Below are positions 60,260-64,000 of a stretch of 64,000 bases of DNA, one piece after another. Every line of letters starts with the position of its first letter. Position 1 is the first letter of the stretch. The notes under the pieces were generated by a model. That model was not told the DNA's origin and made no database searches. It saw only the letters and a program-made list of their open reading frames with translations. The position numbers and the translations under genes are program-made. The stretch is taken from assembly GCA_029259635.1 (NCBI GenBank), contig JAJDEU010000062.1, forward strand, positions 62,001 through 126,000, in the 5' to 3' direction. Source of the stretch: Planctomycetota bacterium (GTDB lineage Bacteria > Planctomycetota > UBA1135 > GCA-002686595).

Positions 60260-63097
60260 TCAACGATCGCGCTGGGCGATGACATCGGCGAGTGTTTGTA
60301 GGTATGGGCGGTTCTTTTCGCTGCCCGGCCGAATCGACTCTACCAGGTTAACGGCCAGTCGAGCTTGATCCTCGGCCTCGTCGTATCTTTTTCGGTCGAG
60401 CAAGAACTTGCTGAATTTCATCCACACCCGTGCTGCCAGGGACGGCTCGTGGCGTTGAATGACATCAATTTCACTGAGGGATAGTCGATAGGCTTGCTCG
60501 GCTTCCTCGAAGGATTCCAACTCAGTCAATGATTTAGCCAAGAGGTTGCGGAGCAAGACCGTTCGGAGGTCCCCGCGGGGCAGCAATGCTTGCCGCGCAT
60601 CGTGGACAGATCTAAAGACCTCGACGGCCTCCGCAAGGCGTCCGAGTTCGACCAGTGCCAACCCGCGCTTGTGGTGCACGGCCTGGAGGGATTGCGAAAT
60701 AGCAAAATCCTCTTCGAGTTCAGCGGCAATTTGGTCGAGTTCTTTCAGTGCCTGCAGAGGGTCATCCAGGTCGAGCAAGCACAGGGCTACTCCGAATCGA
60801 GCGGCCCGGCGCCAGCCTTCTTGCATTGGAGATTCCGAACTGGGACCAATGTTGGAGAGCGACGAGAGTGCATCGCGGAACGAGAGCAGTCCGGCCCCCG
60901 ACTGAAACTGCCGCCACTGGCACTCGCCCTCTAGGGCGGCGAAATAAGCCCGATGCATTTGCTCGTCGGGGAACTCATCGACGAGTTCGTTCAAGCGCTC
61001 CCAGGCAATGCGGCTCTCTTCAGTCCGATTCGCCAGCTCGAGCAAGTACGCGAGATTGGCTAGAGAGGCAAGCGTGCGTGGGTGCCGCTCGCCGAGTCTG
61101 CTCCACCGACCGTGGTAGACGTGTTCCGTATAGTCGATCGAACTCGTGTAGCGCTTCTCGTGGAATGTCAGGGCGGCAAGCTGCTCTGCACATAAAAGTT
61201 CGATTGCTGATGACGGACCGTATTTCTCAACTGCGGACGCATGAGTTGACTTTAGTAGCTCGCGCGATTCCTCGACTTGCCCTGCCCGAATTTGCTCCGC
61301 CGCCAGCAAGCATGCAGCCTCGAGAGTTTCGGGATGAGCGGGACCGAAGAGCAGCTGTGCACTTTGGTAGGCGAGGAGGCGCAGCGAGCTTCGGTCCGCA
61401 GGGAGTATCTTGAACAGGCTAAACAGATCAGCGAGTACGCCCGAACTGTGAGCGCCGGTTCCGGAATAGAGCGCCTCACGATACAGGCCACTCTGCGAAT
61501 GAAACTGGCTCCATGCGCTCAAGAGCGGGGACGTCTGCTGGGCAAAGTTGACCTCATCGGCGAATTCGGTTCCGCGTTCCATGCGACTCTCGAGCGTAAT
61601 TGTGAACAGCTCTTGAGCTTCGTCGTCACGCCCGAGTTCCAGAAGAGCGAGCCCGTGCTGAAACATCGCCGAACGTGTCGCATGTGAGTCCGGTCCGAAT
61701 GTACTTCGCGCCAATTCTACTGCTCGACCAGCGGCGTCTTCCGCGCCAGAATTTCGTCCCGCGTGGCGATCCAACCAGGCCAGCGTGCAGAGTGCGGCGA
61801 CTTGAAAGTCTGGATCGTCTGCGAAGGCTTGCTCAATGTTCGCTCGCGCCAGGTCGGCTGCGGCAGGGATCTCGCGATCGGTTGAGTCGGAAGCTTCTTG
61901 AGCTTGAAGCAAGACCTCCATGAGGTAGGTCGTGACGCGCTTCGTTAGCTCTTCCTCTTGCGACGATTCCTGGACCTGTTGGGTGAGCTGTTCGACAGCT
62001 CCGACCTTCGAGAGCGCGAACGCGAAGAGAAGCAAGGCGATTGCTCCTACCCCAAGGAGTGGAGCCAACGTTCGGCGCCGGCGCTTCTGCGCACTGTATT
62101 CGAGGAGCTTGGAACAGACCTCCTTAGCAGAAAGTTGCGCGGCGTCTGTCTCGTAGCCGTGACGGTTGGCGAGTGCGCCGTCGAGGAGCCTTCGCACACC
62201 CGACGACAGATTCGCTCGCCCGAGCTCGACAGAAGAACTCGGTGCGGGGCCGCCGGTCAGGATTTTCCAAGTGAGGAGGCCGAGCTTGAATACATCATCC
62301 GCTTGTCTGTTCAGACGGGCACCGGGCTCGGTATGTGGATACTCCGCACGATCGATAGAGTCGGGTTTGTCGCGCTCGACCGAACCGGCTAATCCGAAGT
62401 CGATCAGCTTAGCGCGACCCTCGGCATCGACGAGGACGTTTGCCGATCTCAAGTCTCCATGAAGGACTCCACGCTCGTGGGCGTGGCTAAGTGCATCCGC
62501 AATCGAGCTGGAGAGTTGGAGCCGCTCGTTCATTGAGGGAGCGTGCTCGGCGAGATACTCGTCGAGCTGTTGTCCCTCGATGAACTCCATGGCGAGGTAC
62601 GGGCGCACGCCGGAGTCGAGCCGAGCTGCACCCGCTTCGATGACGCTTGCGATCCCCGGATGCTGGAGCCGGCCGAGCGACGCGGCTTCCGCTTGAAACC
62701 GCTGAATCGCGGACAGGCTGGGGTCGGCGGAGTGAAGGAGTTTCAGAGCGACTAGCCGACGCGGCTGAGATTGCTCGGCCAAAAAAACGATTCCCATGCC
62801 GCCGCGGCCGAGCTCACGGATGATGCGGAAGCCCGCGATGGTGCTGGGCAGCGAGGCGGAGTGATCATTCACGCCTCGCATGGAGTCTGGAGCTCGAACG
62901 GCGAAGCCGGGACCGAGCGCCGGGTTCGCCAAAAATTCCTGATCATCCTCGTCGGTTAGCAGCAGCGCCTCGAGCTTGGCGTGCAGGTCGGGATCCCCAT
63001 CGCAAGACTCGCGTAGGAAGTCCACTTGCTCTTCGCGAGACTTGCTGTGGGCAATCAGGAAGAGCTCCTTAAGCCTCTGATAGCGGGCGGGATCCAT
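60260..63097 (-). CDS. Membrane Ser/Thr protein kinase with helical-repeat sensor region
   Basis: The ATG at 63097 (MDPARYQRLKELFLIAHSKS) fits planctomycete kinases; the frame is open to 63163. A Hanks-type kinase domain spans about residues 90-330: glycine loop LGRGGMGIVFLAE, ATP lysine K119 in LVALKLL, catalytic HGDLRSANVL (D215, N220) and DFG (D233). The catalytic loop has Gly and Arg where HRDLKxxN is usual, so it is non-canonical but keeps the Asp and Asn. The activation segment looks short (APE replaced by TEP). A membrane helix (APLLGVGAIALLLFAFALSK) separates it from about 550 residues of TPR-like helices. The ECF sigma gene lies immediately upstream, a frequent planctomycete pairing. 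Confidence 0.9.
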   Translation of the reverse strand: MDPARYQRLKELFLIAHSKSREEQVDFLRESCDGDPDLHAKLEALLLTDEDDQEFLANPALGPGFAVRAPDSMRGVNDHSASLPSTIAGFRIIRELGRGGMGIVFLAEQSQPRRLVALKLLHSADPSLSAIQRFQAEAASLGRLQHPGIASVIEAGAARLDSGVRPYLAMEFIEGQQLDEYLAEHAPSMNERLQLSSSIADALSHAHERGVLHGDLRSANVLVDAEGRAKLIDFGLAGSVERDKPDSIDRAEYPHTEPGARLNRQADDVFKLGLLTWKILTGGPAPSSSVELGRANLSSGVRRLLDGALANRHGYETDAAQLSAKEVCSKLLEYSAQKRRRRTLAPLLGVGAIALLLFAFALSKVGAVEQLTQQVQESSQEEELTKRVTTYLMEVLLQAQEASDSTDREIPAAADLARANIEQAFADDPDFQVAALCTLAWLDRHAGRNSGAEDAAGRAVELARSTFGPDSHATRSAMFQHGLALLELGRDDEAQELFTITLESRMERGTEFADEVNFAQQTSPLLSAWSQFHSQSGLYREALYSGTGAHSSGVLADLFSLFKILPADRSSLRLLAYQSAQLLFGPAHPETLEAACLLAAEQIRAGQVEESRELLKSTHASAVEKYGPSSAIELLCAEQLAALTFHEKRYTSSIDYTEHVYHGRWSRLGERHPRTLASLANLAYLLELANRTEESRIAWERLNELVDEFPDEQMHRAYFAALEGECQWRQFQSGAGLLSFRDALSSLSNIGPSSESPMQEGWRRAARFGVALCLLDLDDPLQALKELDQIAAELEEDFAISQSLQAVHHKRGLALVELGRLAEAVEVFRSVHDARQALLPRGDLRTVLLRNLLAKSLTELESFEEAEQAYRLSLSEIDVIQRHEPSLAARVWMKFSKFLLDRKRYDEAEDQARLAVNLVESIRPGSEKNRPYLQTLADVIAQRDR

Positions 63098-63111
63098 TCG
63101 AGTTGGGAGAG

Positions 63112-63810
63112 TCAGTTTTGGCCTTGGAACTGCGAGTGCAGCCACGCGCGCGCAAGGCGCCACTCTCCGTCGACGGTGCGCTCGGAGACTTCTAAGGCTT
63201 GGGCGACTTCCGGGATGGTGAGCCCGCCGAAGAAACGCAGCTCAACGATCAGAGCTTGCCGCTTGTCCAGCTCTGCGAGGCGATCGAGCAGCTCGTCGAG
63301 CGCGAGTAGGTCGAAGCTCTGGTCCTTGACAGCCAAAGTATCCTCCAAGTCCACGCGCTCAAGGCCGCCCCCACGCTTCGCTGCGCGTCGTGCGCATTCG
63401 TGGTTGATGAGAACTCGTCGGATCATCAGGGCAGCTGCGGCGAAGAAATGTGCTCTGTCGTTCCAAGTCCCGATTCGCTGTTTAGCAATGCGCAGGTAGA
63501 CCTCATGCACCAGTGCCGTGGGTTGGAGCGTGTGTTCACTTCGCTCTTTCCTTAGCTGAAGGCGTGCGAGCTCGCGCAGCTCGTCGTAGATGACGGGAAC
63601 CAGGTCACTCGTCTTCCAACCGGTGAGGTCTCCAATTCGAGAGGCGGGATGGGGGAGTGAGGTCACTGGGCGAAAGTTTCGATGAGGCGTTCGAGTCAGG
63701 TTGCTTCGAGTCAGGTTGCCGCAAGTCAGCCGGGCGGGAGACCGTCCGCGAAAGACTAGCTGCAATTTTAGCCTGAGTTTCCGTTTTTTGTTGCGCGGTC
63801 GCTCTGTCAT
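63112..63810 (-). CDS. ECF sigma factor paired with the kinase
   Basis: The C-terminal about 185 residues are an ECF sigma factor of the planctomycete kinase-linked type: LVPVIYDELRELARLQLRKE, TLQPTALVHEVYLRI (region 2), AAALMIRRVLINHECARRAA, and region 4 FFGGLTIPEVAQALEVSERT followed by VDGEWRLARAWL. The start is unclear. ATG at 63810 and GTG at 63666 are both possible, the latter giving a normal-length factor (about 184 residues); the long frame to 63978 is unlikely. It ends 14 nt before the kinase start, so the two are co-transcribed. It probably directs polymerase to genes controlled by the kinase. Confidence 0.88.
   Translation of the reverse strand: MTERPRNKKRKLRLKLQLVFRGRSPARLTCGNLTRSNLTRTPHRNFRPVTSLPHPASRIGDLTGWKTSDLVPVIYDELRELARLQLRKERSEHTLQPTALVHEVYLRIAKQRIGTWNDRAHFFAAAALMIRRVLINHECARRAAKRGGGLERVDLEDTLAVKDQSFDLLALDELLDRLAELDKRQALIVELRFFGGLTIPEVAQALEVSERTVDGEWRLARAWLHSQFQGQN
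63690..63719. repeat. 15-bp tandem duplication at the sigma gene 5' end
   Basis: TTCGAGTCAGGTTGC occurs twice in tandem (63690-63704 and 63705-63719), followed by a partial third unit. If the sigma gene starts upstream, it encodes repeating NLTRS/NLTRT; if it starts at 63666, the repeat lies in the leader. Confidence 0.6.
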
Positions 63811-64000
63811 CAGTGCGTGTGACTGCAGGAGCCGTTCTCGAACAAATGGAACGCATGCGGCTTCCCTATGGGTAACCGTGCAGGAGAAACGTGCAAGCAG
63901 AGTTGCGCGCGAGAGCTTCGTGCCTATCACGCGCGATATTCCGGAACCGAGAGAACAACGAACTGAAATCGAAGACATCTGTTCGCCCGTGTGCGGTCAG

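Overview
The window looks like a chromosomal segment of a GC-rich planctomycete or close relative. The evidence is gene style, not a marker gene: two RNA polymerase sigma factors that run on through a membrane segment into carboxypeptidase-regulatory-like repeats (38789-41218 and 57597-60230), an ECF sigma factor directly upstream of a Ser/Thr kinase with a long helical repeat region (60260-63810), several lipoproteins or secreted proteins of unknown function, and a dense population of one palindromic intergenic element. No rRNA, phage structural gene, integrase or CRISPR array is visible. One tRNA, tRNA-Arg(CCU), lies at 8796-8872.

Layout. 1-8.7 kb is housekeeping or secreted functions: the end of a K+ channel, an RNase H with a zinc ribbon, a class C beta-lactamase-type hydrolase, a secreted metzincin-like protease and a large secreted protein of unknown function. 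From the tRNA to about 20 kb lies a defence block: a nuclease-AIPR protein, a Clp-fold serine protease and a small coupled ORF (8982-12349, plus strand), converging on two tandem cytosine methyltransferase/endonuclease pairs (12353-16777, minus strand), then a DUF262/GmrSD-type protein (17435-19963). 20-27 kb holds a DUF2779 nuclease, a winged-helix/nucleotidyltransferase pair, a spermidine-synthase-like protein, a PLP aminotransferase, and gene debris (an orphan IF2_N-like domain and a duplicated aminotransferase tail). 27-41 kb is mixed: hydrolases, GntR, ArsR/SRPBCC and MarR regulatory units, a cysteine-synthase-like enzyme and a sigma factor. 41.5-46 kb is a second accessory island bordered by a decapitated CHAT gene: a DprA/SLOG protein, a ComF-like phosphoribosyltransferase, a HAD-phosphoribosyltransferase fusion (resembling ShosTA-type defence) and an AbiTii protein. 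46-64 kb returns to conserved functions: an MBOAT/SGNH acetylation pair, malic enzyme, acyl-CoA synthetase, a Ca2+ ATPase/antiporter operon, and sigma factor and kinase genes.

The most striking structure is the element family with termini GATACGGAGYCWGGCTCC. It occurs in three exact length classes: 59 bp (2 copies), 193 bp (5 copies) and 266 bp (4 copies). Each copy has two inverted arms like a REPIN. Ten of eleven full copies abut a stop codon within about 6 nt, and in some cases the edge of the element supplies the stop codon itself (TGATACGG). No transposase is present, so they are probably non-autonomous. Other direct sequence signals are three ACCT-N7-AGGT operators at exact 21-bp spacing before the winged-helix/nucleotidyltransferase pair, and matching 13-bp operators in front of the MarR gene and the gene after it.

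All family assignments come from reading motifs by eye. No database search was run.
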